This document shows positions 18,312-27,210 of a DNA stretch of 64,000 nucleotides, in pieces. The notes below the pieces were generated by a model, which ran no database searches, had not been told where the DNA came from, and saw only the letters and a program-made list of their open reading frames with translations. Origin of the DNA: Hyphomicrobium sp. (GTDB lineage: Bacteria > Pseudomonadota > Alphaproteobacteria > Rhizobiales > Hyphomicrobiaceae). The position numbers were made by a program, and so were the translations under genes. The DNA is taken from NCBI RefSeq assembly GCF_019744875.1, contig NZ_JAIETU010000002.1, forward strand, positions 806,001 to 870,000. Direction: 5' to 3'. The first letter of the stretch is position 1. Each line of letters starts with the position of its first letter.

Positions 18312-18647
18312 TCAGGCGGACTTGTTGGCCTGGAAACGCGCGATCTCGGACTTCAACCCGCCGGTCAGCGCAAGCTGGACCATGCGCATGTCGCCCCGAA
18401 GCGACCACCAGGGATTGGAGAACGTCGCCGGCATGTTCTTCTCGAAGACGAGATGGCTGATCCAGGCAATCCCATAGGCGATGCCGACGGCGCTAAGCGC
18501 CCAAAGGGGCCTGCCAAAGCCGAGGCAAACGGCGGCAATACCGAACCCAAGCAGCGTTCCGAAGACATGCAACCAGCGGGTCTTTCCGCTGGAGTGCGCT
18601 TCGAGATACTGAGGCCAGAACTCTTCGAACGAGGCGGGCGCGGTCAT
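18312..18647 (-). CDS. Mpo1-like (DUF962) membrane protein
   Basis: 111 residues. SFEEFWPQYLEAHSSGKTRW then LHVFGTLLGFG match the DUF962 opening, whose histidines are conserved. Two to three membrane segments follow, and the region AWISHLVFEKNMPATF-NPWWSLRGD is the family's second signature. Yeast Mpo1 is an Fe-dependent dioxygenase acting on 2-hydroxy fatty acids; the bacterial role is unknown. The ATG at 18647 follows GAAGGAGA. The frame is open upstream but loses homology. Confidence 0.85.
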   Translation of the reverse strand: MTAPASFEEFWPQYLEAHSSGKTRWLHVFGTLLGFGIAAVCLGFGRPLWALSAVGIAYGIAWISHLVFEKNMPATFSNPWWSLRGDMRMVQLALTGGLKSEIARFQANKSA

Positions 18648-18944
18648 GCCGGTCTCCTTCAGGCGCCAAGCGCCTGTCGAGTTTTGCCGAGGACCACTTG
18701 TATCCGTTCCAGATGATCTTGGACGGCGCGTTTCGCCTGCGTTCTCGTTCTGGCGCGCGTCGGATGGGGCTCTCTCGCCAGTGACGCGCGAAGCGGCCGC
18801 AGCCAAAGTGCAATCGCGTGGTCCTTGTAGGAGAATAGCCGCGAATTGCTCGCTCGTCACGCACGGCCCGACCCTGCGCATCGCCGCGCGGCCGAACGGC
18901 GGACAAATCGGCGTTCGTCACGGCCGTGTCCGGCATTGCGCGCG

Positions 18945-19847
18945 TCAGACCTTCGCGCCTTGCAGCTCGGACGGCGCGGAGACGTCGCCCTCCTCCGTCA
19001 GATACCAGGCCACGGAGCCCAGCACGATCATGCCGCCGATCACGGAGAAGAGCGGAGGCTGCTCGTTAAAAATGAGCCAGACCCAAACCGGACTCAACAC
19101 CACGTCGAGCATCGAGATGAAGCCCACCTCCCCTGACTTGATCAAACGTCCGCCTGCAAGGGCCAAGACGGTGCCGAGCCCGAAGGACACCAAGCCGTAC
19201 ATCGAGCTCGCGGCAAGCTCCCATCCGCCCAGGCTCCACTGCGCGACGAAGGGTGCCGCGACCATCGCCGAGACAGCCGCAGAAATGGCGCTGACGAGCA
19301 GGATATCCAAGTTGGGGTAGCGCTTCACGAGCACGAGCTGACAGGCGTAGCTTGCCGTCATGACGAAGGCCGCGAGCGTTCCGATCCCGTCATTCTGCGA
19401 GGCCGCCGCCGTCGCGGTCAGCACCGCGCCCGTCACCGCACCGAGCCCGGCGATGACGAACTTGCGGCTCACGCGCTCCGAAAGCCAGAGGTAGGCGACC
19501 GCGGTCGCCACGAACGGCAACGACGCATAGATCACCATGATGTTCGCAACCGTGGTGTGGCGCAAAGCAATGACGCAGCTCATCGTCGTCAGCGTGGCGG
19601 CTGCGATGTACAGCAGCTCCGGCTTTCCGAAGTTTGCCAGCTTCCTCACGATGCCGGTGTTGGATTGCACGACAGACGCCAGTCCCAGGCCCACGAACGC
19701 GGCGATGGAGGACCAGAAAATCAACGTGGCGGAGCTTACATCGGCCGCTCGCTCGAAGACGCCGGCCAGGCTCCAGCAGAATGCCGATGCGGCAACAAGA
19801 CAGACACCGGCGCGCCGGTGGCGCGCAGTCACACTTTCAGCCAGCAC
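18945..19847 (-). CDS. EamA/DMT-superfamily transporter
   Basis: 300 residues from a GTG at 19847 (GGGAG upstream), about ten membrane helices in two EamA repeats (VCLVAASAFCWSLAGVFERA and AFVMTASYACQLVLVKRY). Such proteins move metabolites out of or into the cell; the substrate is unknown. It begins 15 bases after the stop of the truncated haemoglobin gene, so the two are probably co-transcribed. An in-frame extension to 19991 would overlap that gene and adds non-homologous sequence. Confidence 0.85.
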   Translation of the reverse strand: MLAESVTARHRRAGVCLVAASAFCWSLAGVFERAADVSSATLIFWSSIAAFVGLGLASVVQSNTGIVRKLANFGKPELLYIAAATLTTMSCVIALRHTTVANIMVIYASLPFVATAVAYLWLSERVSRKFVIAGLGAVTGAVLTATAAASQNDGIGTLAAFVMTASYACQLVLVKRYPNLDILLVSAISAAVSAMVAAPFVAQWSLGGWELAASSMYGLVSFGLGTVLALAGGRLIKSGEVGFISMLDVVLSPVWVWLIFNEQPPLFSVIGGMIVLGSVAWYLTEEGDVSAPSELQGAKV

Positions 19848-19861
19848 AAAGATGCTCCCGT

Positions 19862-20314
19862 TTATTTCGCCTGTCTTTGCAGGCTTTCCTCGTGCAGCAT
19901 GAATGCGACCTTGGTGAACGGCCGCATGAGCTGGTCTTTCACGGACTGCAATCCGACGCGATCGATCGCCGCCGACATGCAGCGCAGCCATGCATCCCGT
20001 GTTTCAGCGGTGATTTCGATATGTTCGTGCATGTAACGAACATCCGAATGCCCATGCTTCGTCACGTAGGACGGGGGCCCGCCGAAAAATCCGGAGAGGA
20101 AATTGAACTGCTCGATGCGCGAGTGGGCGACGCCGTGCCCGCGCCGATGAAGCGCGAGCAACTCCTTGCCATCCGGCTCAAACTCCACGATGTCGTAGAA
20201 GACTTCCACCAGATGGCGCAGGGCCTCTTCTCCGCCGATCTGATCGTAGAGAGACGGGGCCATGCCCGGCCCGGTGGCCACAGGGCCCGGCGCCGCGCGT
20301 CCATGCGGATGCAT
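19862..20314 (-). CDS. Group II truncated haemoglobin (trHbO-like)
   Basis: 150 residues. SLYDQIGGEEALRHLVEVFYD is the helix A/B opening, FLSGFFGGPPSYV the CD-E region, HSDVRYMHEHIEI the proximal F region, and DAWLRCMSAAIDRVGL carries the Trp G8 typical of group II. Group II globins bind O2 or NO and act in redox or nitrosative stress. The first 17 residues may not be translated, because MAPSLYDQ (ATG at 20263) is an alternative start. Confidence 0.9.
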   Translation of the reverse strand: MHPHGRAAPGPVATGPGMAPSLYDQIGGEEALRHLVEVFYDIVEFEPDGKELLALHRRGHGVAHSRIEQFNFLSGFFGGPPSYVTKHGHSDVRYMHEHIEITAETRDAWLRCMSAAIDRVGLQSVKDQLMRPFTKVAFMLHEESLQRQAK

Positions 20315-20406
20315 CTCTGTTCGCTCCTTTCGCTCAGATCGTCGGAGGTCGAAAAGTGGGCCGGAAACCCATTCTGCTTCCGGCCCAAGTTAAGGCGCGC
20401 CGGAAC

Positions 20407-21528
20407 TTAGCTGCGCGCCGGGGGATGCGTTCTCAGCCGCAGCGGATCGTAGAACGGCATCTGTACGACGGTCGCCTTGAGCGTCTTGTCGCCGTCCTTG
20501 ATTTCAAGCGCCGTGCCGAGCGCCGTCTGAGCGGGCGCGATCTGCGCCATGGCCAGGGACTTCATGAGGTGCTGGCTGAAAACCGTGCTCGTGACAATGC
20601 CAACTTCCTTGCCGCCGGCGAAAACCTTGGCGCCCGGCGTGACCGCCTCTGCGCTTTCGACTTCCATGCCGGTGATGAGGGAGCGTTCCTTGCCCTTGCT
20701 AGCGGCGACCGCGGCCTTGCCGCGGAAATCCGCCTTGTTCAGGTCGACGGTCCAATCGGCGCGAACTTCCCAAGGGGTCGTATCGCCGTGCGGCATGTCG
20801 AAGGGGAAGAACAGCAGGCCGGATTCGACGCGCACGATATCGAGGCACGTCCACGACACCGGAACGACGCCCTTCGACTTGCCTGCTTCGAGGATCGAAT
20901 CCCACATGAAGCCTGCGTCGGCACGGCTCGTGAAGACCTCGTAGCCGCGCTCGCCCGAGTAGCCGCCGCGCGCGATGGACACGGGACGCCCGAACAGCGT
21001 GGTCTTGAGGTGCTTGAAGTAGCCGAGGTCCTTGAGGTTTGCCGGAGTGTGCGGGGTGAGCACCTCCAGCGCCACAGGACCCTGCAGGGAGAGGATGTGG
21101 ACGTCGTCGTCGCGCTCGACCTTCACGTTGTACTTCGGCGCATATTCCTTGAGCGCGTCAGCGAAGGCGCCGCCGCCGTGCGAAATGCGATACGTGTTTG
21201 CGCCATCGACGTACACCAGCACGTCGTCGATCAGAGCGCCGGCGTCGTTGACGGTGTTGGAGATGTGCGAGTCGCCGGGGGCGGCGCGCGACACGTCGGT
21301 GGTCAACAGGTAGTTGAGATATGCGAGCGCATCCGGGCCCGAGACATTGACGATGTTGAGGCCGGACACCTCGATCAGGCCGGCGCGGGTGCGCGTTGCC
21401 GTCACTTCCTCATAGGGATCGGTGCTGTAGTTCTGCGGGATAGGCAAGCCGTTCCACGACTGCGTGAGATCGGAACCGAGTGCTCGATGCCGGCTCTCAA
21501 GCGCAGTCGTGCGGGTAATGGTGGACAT
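20407..21528 (-). CDS. GcvT-like folate-binding aminomethyltransferase family protein (dimethylamine cluster)
   Basis: 373 residues with a GcvT N-domain and the C-terminal barrel of aminomethyltransferases. It contains GLIEVSGLNIVNVSG, GDSHISNTVND, YSGERGYEVF and PHGDTTPWEV. Such proteins pass one-carbon units from N-demethylation to tetrahydrofolate. It is the last gene of a minus-strand set after the dimethylamine monooxygenase genes, as dmmD-like genes are in known DMA loci. The ATG at 21528 follows GAGGAGACATCC; the upstream frame is not coding. A close paralogue is at 33794. Confidence 0.88.
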   Translation of the reverse strand: MSTITRTTALESRHRALGSDLTQSWNGLPIPQNYSTDPYEEVTATRTRAGLIEVSGLNIVNVSGPDALAYLNYLLTTDVSRAAPGDSHISNTVNDAGALIDDVLVYVDGANTYRISHGGGAFADALKEYAPKYNVKVERDDDVHILSLQGPVALEVLTPHTPANLKDLGYFKHLKTTLFGRPVSIARGGYSGERGYEVFTSRADAGFMWDSILEAGKSKGVVPVSWTCLDIVRVESGLLFFPFDMPHGDTTPWEVRADWTVDLNKADFRGKAAVAASKGKERSLITGMEVESAEAVTPGAKVFAGGKEVGIVTSTVFSQHLMKSLAMAQIAPAQTALGTALEIKDGDKTLKATVVQMPFYDPLRLRTHPPARS

Positions 21529-21593
21529 GGATGTCTCCTCCAGTTTCTCTGAAATGCAAGTGTTCGCGTTGATGTTTTCGCGGCAGGCGCGGC

Positions 21594-22634
21594 TCAATCC
21601 GGCCCGCCGCCCGGAGACGTCGGCTGCCCATCGTCGTACTTGGCCAGCCACTCGAGGGTCGTGTCGCGATAGCGCGTGATGCCCTTGTAATCGATGAGTT
21701 CCATCGGCAGGCTGCCGAGCACGCGCGGCAGGCGCCGCCCCCACTTCGGAACCGTCACCAGCTCGCGCAACTTGATGAGGTAGCCGCGAATGGAGAACAG
21801 GATCGCGTTCGATCGCGGCAGGCGGAACAGCGCCTGAAGCTCGACGCGCAGATGCACTTTGTCACCGACGTTCTCGGGCGTGACGGTGGTGCGATCCGAT
21901 CCCCACTTGTGGAAGTTCTCGGGGCTCGTATCGAGGCGCGGATTGATCGTCATCGTCCAGTTCAGGCGGCGAACCGGCTGACCAAGCTGCAGGTTGAGCA
22001 GGAACTTGAGCGCGCGATCGAACACCTTCATGTCATGGGCAAGCGGAACGGGCCCGTGCCACTCCATGAAGTTCATGCCGACGTCGAAATCGAGAGACCA
22101 ATCGGCCTGGGTCGTGATGATGCCCGCGTCCATCCAAAGCTGGCCGTCGCGCTGATCCTGGATCGAGAAGTCGCCCTGGCATTGACGTCCGATGTACTCC
22201 ATCGGCTCCTGCGGAAGCGTCGACGGATCGCCGAACGTGAACTTCTGGTCGATGCCGAGCGGCTTATTGATCCAGTGCCAGTGGTCGCCTTCGGTGGTGA
22301 GCGAGAACCACTGCGGATAGTCCCGCGCCATGCTCGTCATGAGCAGCTCGAGGAAGTCCCACTGGGCAAGCATCATGTGCGGCAGCGCCTGGCAGCGCAG
22401 CGGATCCTCCTTGAGGACGATCGCCCGATCGGCCATTTCCGAGACGTAGTGCTCGTTGATGTCGATGGGGAACTCGTAAACCGATCCCGCCGGGCCCTTG
22501 ACGTGCGGCTCGATGTTCACCGAGTACATGTACTTGTCTTCCCAGAACGGGAACGGGAAGCGGCGGATGGACTCCGGGCTGTTGTAGAACGTGTAGTCGT
22601 CCCGGAAGGTCGTTTTCTTGAATTCCTGATTCAT
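21594..22634 (-). CDS. DUF3445 haem-dependent oxidative N-demethylase (dimethylamine monooxygenase large subunit)
   Basis: 346 residues. The DUF3445/HDOD family is shown by DDYTFYNSPESIRRFPFPF near the start, ADWSLDFDVGMNFMEWHGPV and RRLNWTMTINPRLDTS. Members are haem proteins that oxidise an N-methyl group. In characterised methylotrophs this protein, a ferredoxin reductase and a small subunit form dimethylamine monooxygenase, giving methylamine and formaldehyde. All three are adjacent here. Haem ligands were not assigned. Confidence 0.9.
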   Translation of the reverse strand: MNQEFKKTTFRDDYTFYNSPESIRRFPFPFWEDKYMYSVNIEPHVKGPAGSVYEFPIDINEHYVSEMADRAIVLKEDPLRCQALPHMMLAQWDFLELLMTSMARDYPQWFSLTTEGDHWHWINKPLGIDQKFTFGDPSTLPQEPMEYIGRQCQGDFSIQDQRDGQLWMDAGIITTQADWSLDFDVGMNFMEWHGPVPLAHDMKVFDRALKFLLNLQLGQPVRRLNWTMTINPRLDTSPENFHKWGSDRTTVTPENVGDKVHLRVELQALFRLPRSNAILFSIRGYLIKLRELVTVPKWGRRLPRVLGSLPMELIDYKGITRYRDTTLEWLAKYDDGQPTSPGGGPD

Positions 22635-22664
22635 CGCGTGATCCTTTCCGCAATCTGTTCTCGA

Positions 22665-23624
22665 TCAGAGGTCGAGCGTGACCCGTTGGCCCTTGATGCG
22701 GGAGACGCAGATCATGATCTTGCGCCCCTGCTCCTTCTCTTCGTCGGTGAGATAATGGTCGTAGTGCAGGATGTTTCCATCGCAGCTCAAGACAGCCGTT
22801 TCGCACTGTCCGCACGCGCCGCCACGGCAGAGGTACGGAGGCTCGAGGCCGGCGGATTCGAGCGCCTGCAGAATGCTCTCGTCCTCCTTGACGCGGACCG
22901 TTCGCGCGGACTTCGCCAGTTCGACGTCGAAGGGCAAGCCACCGCGCGGTGACGTGAAGTGCTCGGCATGGAGATGCTGCTCGGGCCAGCCCGCTTCACG
23001 GGCGAGACGCAGCACATCCTCGATCATGACGTCCGGCCCGCAGACGTAGAGATGCGTGCCGAGCGGCTGCTGGCTCAGCAGGTTGGCAAGATCGATCCGG
23101 CGCGCGGAGACCGTTTGATAGTGATGGATCTTGCGGCCGTAGCGCTGCTTCAGCTCGTCGACATAAGCGCCGGAGCTCGGCGTGCGGGTCGAGTAATGCA
23201 GCTCGAACGGCGTGCCGATCTGATGGAGCTGATCGGCCATCGCCATGATCGGCGTGATGCCGATGCCGCCGGCAATCAACAGGTGCTTGCGCGCGCGCAG
23301 ATCGAGCGCAAACAGGTTCGACGGGTGGCTGATGGTGACGAACGCGCCCTCGAACAGCTTCTCGTGGACGAATTGCGACCCGCCGTGAGAGTTGTTGGTG
23401 CGGAGCACGCTGATCTCGTAGCCCGTGGTGTCTCCAAGGGGCCCCATCAGCGAATAGGGGTTCTTGATGGTCTTTGCGCCGTCGCGCATCGTCACCACGG
23501 TGTGGGCGCCGGCCGAAAACGTGGGAAGCGGACGGCCGTCGACGGGAACGAAGCGGATGCGCTTGATGCGCTCGGCGACCGTTTCCACCCTGGCAACGCG
23601 GACAGGAATATCAGCCCCACTCAT
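22665..23624 (-). CDS. Ferredoxin-type reductase subunit of dimethylamine monooxygenase
   Basis: 319 residues: an FAD-binding barrel (NPYSLMGP), a nucleotide-binding domain (LLIAGGIGITPIMAMADQL) and a C-terminal plant-type [2Fe-2S] domain with Cys266, Cys271, Cys274 (CRGGACGQC) and Cys306. This order is that of the phthalate dioxygenase/vanillate demethylase reductases. It would carry electrons to the DUF3445 oxygenase encoded next. Its ATG overlaps the stop of the preceding gene by four bases (23621-23624), indicating translational coupling. Confidence 0.92.
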   Translation of the reverse strand: MSGADIPVRVARVETVAERIKRIRFVPVDGRPLPTFSAGAHTVVTMRDGAKTIKNPYSLMGPLGDTTGYEISVLRTNNSHGGSQFVHEKLFEGAFVTISHPSNLFALDLRARKHLLIAGGIGITPIMAMADQLHQIGTPFELHYSTRTPSSGAYVDELKQRYGRKIHHYQTVSARRIDLANLLSQQPLGTHLYVCGPDVMIEDVLRLAREAGWPEQHLHAEHFTSPRGGLPFDVELAKSARTVRVKEDESILQALESAGLEPPYLCRGGACGQCETAVLSCDGNILHYDHYLTDEEKEQGRKIMICVSRIKGQRVTLDL

Positions 23625-24226
23625 TTGAAGATCTCCGTGATTTCGGGGATTTCGCCGCGGACCTCGGCATCGACGCAAACGCCCTGGAAGGCTGCGCGAC
23701 GCTTGGAGTAGTGATCGCGGACAAGGAGGCTCAAGCCGCAGTGCGCACACGTCACGATGTTCGTCGTGACGTTCTCTGTCATGCCTTTGCAATGGACGCA
23801 CTGGACGCGGCGCGCGCGCGAGCCCCGATGCTCGGTGATCACGGTGGCCGGATCCATGCCCAGCTCCTGGGCGAGCTGCACCGTGAGGCCGATCATGGTC
23901 TCCGTGCCCGAGGCGTAGATGCGCGTTCCCATCCTCGCCACATTCAAGACGCCGACCAGCCGCGTGATGGCGGTGGCGACAGTCGGCATGCAGTGCACGA
24001 GTTCGACCGGAAGCGCTTCGAGGCGCGAGGCGTAGTCCGGCGCACCCGGGGCCGTGTCCGCATAAACGACGATCACGCGGCCGTTGATGTCTCGTCCCTG
24101 CCGCTCGAACAGATCGATAACGGCCTGGGCGCCGTCGCCGTCGGCAGCGAACACGTGCACCTTTGCAAACGCATCCGCCGTTAATCCCGGGTATTGGGGT
24201 CTGCTCTTAATCCCATCAACAAGCAT
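23621..24226 (-). CDS. Small zinc-ribbon subunit of dimethylamine monooxygenase
   Basis: 201 residues. The first 130 look like a nucleotide-binding or NAD-domain-like fold (VIVVYADTAPGAPDYASRL; LNVARMGTRIYASGTETMIG). The C-terminus has a rubredoxin/zinc-ribbon pattern: Cys143-x2-Cys146 and Cys160-x2-Cys163. The family is the small dimethylamine monooxygenase subunit (named DmmA or DmmC in different systems). It is the first gene of the three-subunit set and overlaps the reductase gene. Confidence 0.85.
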   Translation of the reverse strand: MLVDGIKSRPQYPGLTADAFAKVHVFAADGDGAQAVIDLFERQGRDINGRVIVVYADTAPGAPDYASRLEALPVELVHCMPTVATAITRLVGVLNVARMGTRIYASGTETMIGLTVQLAQELGMDPATVITEHRGSRARRVQCVHCKGMTENVTTNIVTCAHCGLSLLVRDHYSKRRAAFQGVCVDAEVRGEIPEITEIFK

Positions 24227-24287
24227 AGATCATCCTCCGAGGGACTTCCGCCGCACCGCTGGGCGCGACCGCACTTCAATCGAAGAA

Positions 24288-24321
24288 GGAGGGGCAGCCG
24301 GCGAGAGACGGCCGCCCCTCC
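24288..24321 (-). terminator. Hairpin between the permease and monooxygenase genes
   Basis: GGAGGGGC (24288-24295) pairs with GCCCCTCC (24314-24321), and GCCG pairs with CGGC inside after one mismatch. It directly follows the permease stop in the direction of transcription, and no T-run is present. It may be an attenuator or a 3'-end stabiliser rather than a full stop. Confidence 0.4.
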
Positions 24322-24327
24322 ACCTCA

Positions 24328-26109
24328 CTAGCCGGGCAACTGGAAGAACCAGTTCGCCGCGAGCACGACTGCGAGGCCCGCGACCAGCGTGAGGTAAGGC
24401 AGCACGCCAGCTTTGCGCTTTCCGAGATCAGCCTGCGTGAGGTTAAGGTCCTGCAACATGTTCGGCGGGAACTTGCCGCCGTCCTGTACGTAGTGCCGGA
24501 ACAGGAACACCGGAATGATGAGCGCGGCCGCAATCATGCCGGCCCAGAGGGCGACAGGATTCCAGACCTTCGCACCCGCTCCCAGGAACACGGCGTTGAC
24601 GAATGCGAACAACACGCCGAGCGCCAGGAGAAAGGTCGGTGCCTTGAAGGGACGGGGGATCTGACCGTTATCGATGCGGTGGATCCAGCCGGAGTTGAGG
24701 TTGAGGAAGTTGAAGATGATGTAGCAGCAGTTGGACACGGCGAGGATGAAGAAGAAGCTCGTCGCGTCGGCGGCTGCAATTGCGAGCAGACCAACGTTGA
24801 ACACAAGGTCCGACCACATCGCGGCCGTAGGCGCGCCATGGTGGTTCACGCGCGACAGGTAGCGCGGCAGCCAGCCGTCGACCGAGCCCTGGTAGAGCGT
24901 GCGCGAGGAGCCTGCCATTGCCGTCATGATCGACAGCATGAGCGCGAGGATCATGAGCATCACCATGATGTTGGTGATGAAGCCCGACCCGCCGACCATC
25001 TTGCCCATCGCTGCGGCAACGCCCGATCCGTCGACGATGGACGGCTCAAGCATACCGTTCAGGCCGAGCACGCCCTGGAACGTGAACGGCACCAGCGTGT
25101 AGAGCACCAGGCAGAGAAGGCCGGAATAGAAGATGGCCCGGAAGGTATCGGTCTTCGGATCCTTGAACTCGCTCGTGTAGCAGATCGCCGTTTCGAACGC
25201 GTACGTCGACCAGGCAGCGATGAACATGCCGCCGAGCACCAGCGTCCAGCCGCCGACGTCCCAGGCGCCGGTTTCCGCCACGTAGGCCTGCTTCAGCGGA
25301 ACGAGGGGGCTGTAGTTGTCCCAGTTGATCTGGCCGGTCACGATCGGGGCGATGCCCACGATCAACATCGGCACGATGACCAGGAGCGCGATGTACTTCT
25401 GCACGTTGGCCGTGCCGAGAATGCCGCGATGCTGGATGGCGAACGTCAGCAGCATCAGCGCAACGCCGATGAAGAACGTCCAGTTGAGCGAGAACGAGAC
25501 CGGGCCGATGGTGCCGTGGGCCAGCGTCCAGGTGCGGAAGGCCGGCGTGAGCGCGGCAACGCCGTCCTGTGCGAGAAGCGCGGCAACCGCATCGCTCGAC
25601 GTCTTTCCGGCGTTCGCGGCACGCCATTCCGCAATGCGCGGGCTGTCTGCGGCGATGGAATTTGCGTTGGCCGAGATCCAAGCCGCGACATCGGGCGAGT
25701 CGGCGCCGGGGATCGGCCCCAGCGCGTTCAGGATGTAGGCGGCCGCGATCGAGCAGCCGAGCGAGAGAACCGGTGTCCAGGCGAGCCAGTTGCACCAGAC
25801 CGACAGGGGCGCAATGAGCTTCGAGTAGCGCACCCAGGCGGACGCGCCGTACACGGATGCACCGCCCGACTTGTTCGGAAACAGACCGGCGATCTCGGCG
25901 TACGTGAACGACTGGATGAAGCCCATGCACATGCTGGCCATCCAGACGAGGAAGGCGACGTTGCCGCTCGTGCCGGCGATGCCGCCGATGGAAAACAGCA
26001 CAAGGGCCGGGACGCCACTGGCGACCCAGAACGCGCCGCGCCAGTCGATCGATCGAACCAGCTCACGGCTGGGGGGGCCCGTCCCCGAATGTGACTCGAG
26101 TATCGCCAT
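24328..26109 (-). CDS. APC-family amine permease (copy 1)
   Basis: 593 residues from the ATG at 26109 (GGGGAG upstream), about 12 membrane helices, amino acid-polyamine-organocation superfamily. Notable segments are PALVLFSIGGIAG, FPNKSGGASVYGASAWVRYS and AMAGSSRTLYQGSVDGWLPR. Copy 2 at 31891 is colinear along the whole length and mostly identical. It lies upstream of the dimethylamine monooxygenase set, so methylated amine uptake is likely; specificity is inferred. An operator-like array sits 34-51 bases upstream of the start. Confidence 0.88.
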   Translation of the reverse strand: MAILESHSGTGPPSRELVRSIDWRGAFWVASGVPALVLFSIGGIAGTSGNVAFLVWMASMCMGFIQSFTYAEIAGLFPNKSGGASVYGASAWVRYSKLIAPLSVWCNWLAWTPVLSLGCSIAAAYILNALGPIPGADSPDVAAWISANANSIAADSPRIAEWRAANAGKTSSDAVAALLAQDGVAALTPAFRTWTLAHGTIGPVSFSLNWTFFIGVALMLLTFAIQHRGILGTANVQKYIALLVIVPMLIVGIAPIVTGQINWDNYSPLVPLKQAYVAETGAWDVGGWTLVLGGMFIAAWSTYAFETAICYTSEFKDPKTDTFRAIFYSGLLCLVLYTLVPFTFQGVLGLNGMLEPSIVDGSGVAAAMGKMVGGSGFITNIMVMLMILALMLSIMTAMAGSSRTLYQGSVDGWLPRYLSRVNHHGAPTAAMWSDLVFNVGLLAIAAADATSFFFILAVSNCCYIIFNFLNLNSGWIHRIDNGQIPRPFKAPTFLLALGVLFAFVNAVFLGAGAKVWNPVALWAGMIAAALIIPVFLFRHYVQDGGKFPPNMLQDLNLTQADLGKRKAGVLPYLTLVAGLAVVLAANWFFQLPG

Positions 26110-26142
26110 CAGTCTTCTCCCCAATTATTCGTGTTTTTTTTG

Positions 26143-26160
26143 ACAACCATTAACAACCAT
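26143..26160 (-). promoter_or_regulatory. 10-bp-spaced operator array upstream of permease 1
   Basis: Plus-strand ACAACCAT at 26143-26150 and 26153-26160, exactly 10 bp apart. In the sense of the permease gene this reads ATGGTTGTTAATGGTTGTCA. It is the same unit found before three other genes of the island. It lies next to a T-rich run within the likely promoter or leader. Confidence 0.65.
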
Positions 26161-26370
26161 TTGCACCCAACTGCGACAAAGTGTTGCTACGGTTTCCATC
26201 CGTACCGAACGAGGATTGGCATGGCAAGAAAAAATAATTCCCCAAATGAATAGCCTCACGTCACGCTGCGCCGCAAAAAACATCAGGGAATTGGCTCATT
26301 TTTGCGCTTTCCCGGCTAAACATCGTCGGCGTAGGGATAATTCATGCCCCGCGAATATGCGATGTTGACA
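26161..26370. other. AT-rich divergent promoter region, permease 1 / GntR 1
   Basis: The 26110-26436 gap holds no gene. It is clearly AT-richer than the surroundings and carries an operator-like array near each end (26143-26160 and 26371-26400). No -35/-10 pair stands out. Confidence 0.6.
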
Positions 26371-26400
26371 TTGGTTGCCAATGGTTGCATAATGTTGTTG
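26371..26400 (+). promoter_or_regulatory. 10-bp-spaced operator array upstream of GntR 1
   Basis: Three consecutive 10-mers TTGGTTGCCA, ATGGTTGCAT and AATGTTGTTG, all in phase, end 36 bases before the GntR start codon. They are in the sense orientation of the gene, as in the other three arrays. Confidence 0.65.
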
Positions 26401-26436
26401 TTGATTTTTTGGCACTGCACTATCGGGAGACGGCGA

Positions 26437-27207
26437 ATGGCAAGCGGCCGCGGTGTCGTACCGCCTTGGGAAGAAGCGTCGGCCGCGCCGGCGTTCGTGA
26501 AGGACAAGATCAAGGCAGCCGCGAAGGCGCTGTTCGACCAGATCGCATCGGGCACCGTCAGCTACGGCAGCCGCCTACCCTCCGAACGGGACCTGGCCGA
26601 AGAGCTTGCGCTCACGCGGGACGCGACGCGGCAAGTGATCGACTTCCTGGAATCCTATGACGTCGTCCGGCGGCGCCCCAACAGCGGGACATTCGTCGCT
26701 TATCGGGCGAAGCCCGCGCCGAAACTCGGGGCAACGCGGCTCACCACCGACGGCCTGCTCGACATCTCCGCGATTGTGGATGCCGCTTCCCCGTTCGAGT
26801 TCACGATCGTTCGCTCGATTGTGGAGCCGGAAATGGTGAGGCTGGCGGCCATGTACATGTCGGCCAGCGATCTGCGGAACCTCTCCCGGCTGGCGCAGCG
26901 CCTGGTCGAGATCGTCACCGAGGCGGCCGAGTTTGCCGAGCTAGAGAGGGAGTTTCTGCTGACGGTCTCGACGGGAACGCACAACCCCGTGCTGATTTCG
27001 ATGTACAGCGTGGTCGATGCCATCCGCCGCCAGCCGGAATGGCTCCGCATCCGCGCCCAGACGCTGACGCCGTCGCGCCTCACGGACGAGCGCAACAAAC
27101 TTCAATCGCTCTACGAAGCGTTGGCGGCACGGGATGTCGAGACGGCGGTCGAGTTCATGAAGCTCATCGTCGCCGACGAGAACGATGTGGTCGTGGCGCG
27201 CGGCTGA
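26437..27207 (+). CDS. GntR-family transcriptional regulator (FadR-like), copy 1
   Basis: 256 residues. The winged helix-turn-helix (about 35-90) reads YGSRLPSERDLAEELALTRD then TRQVIDFLESYDVVRRRPNSGTFV. An all-helical FCD-type ligand domain follows (VRSIVEPEMVRLAAMYMS). The ATG at 26437 follows GGGAGA; the longer frame from 26344 runs through the operator array and is not credible. A paralogue on the opposite strand (30034-30792) mirrors it. Regulation of the amine permease clusters is inferred from position. Confidence 0.9.
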   Translation: MASGRGVVPPWEEASAAPAFVKDKIKAAAKALFDQIASGTVSYGSRLPSERDLAEELALTRDATRQVIDFLESYDVVRRRPNSGTFVAYRAKPAPKLGATRLTTDGLLDISAIVDAASPFEFTIVRSIVEPEMVRLAAMYMSASDLRNLSRLAQRLVEIVTEAAEFAELEREFLLTVSTGTHNPVLISMYSVVDAIRRQPEWLRIRAQTLTPSRLTDERNKLQSLYEALAARDVETAVEFMKLIVADENDVVVARG

Positions 27208-27210
27208 CGC

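Noticed and set aside
26344-26436. N-terminal extension of GntR 1 from the ATG at 26344
   Set aside because: The extension would encode the operator array and a hydrophobic stretch not found in the paralogue; the ATG at 26437 has a ribosome site.
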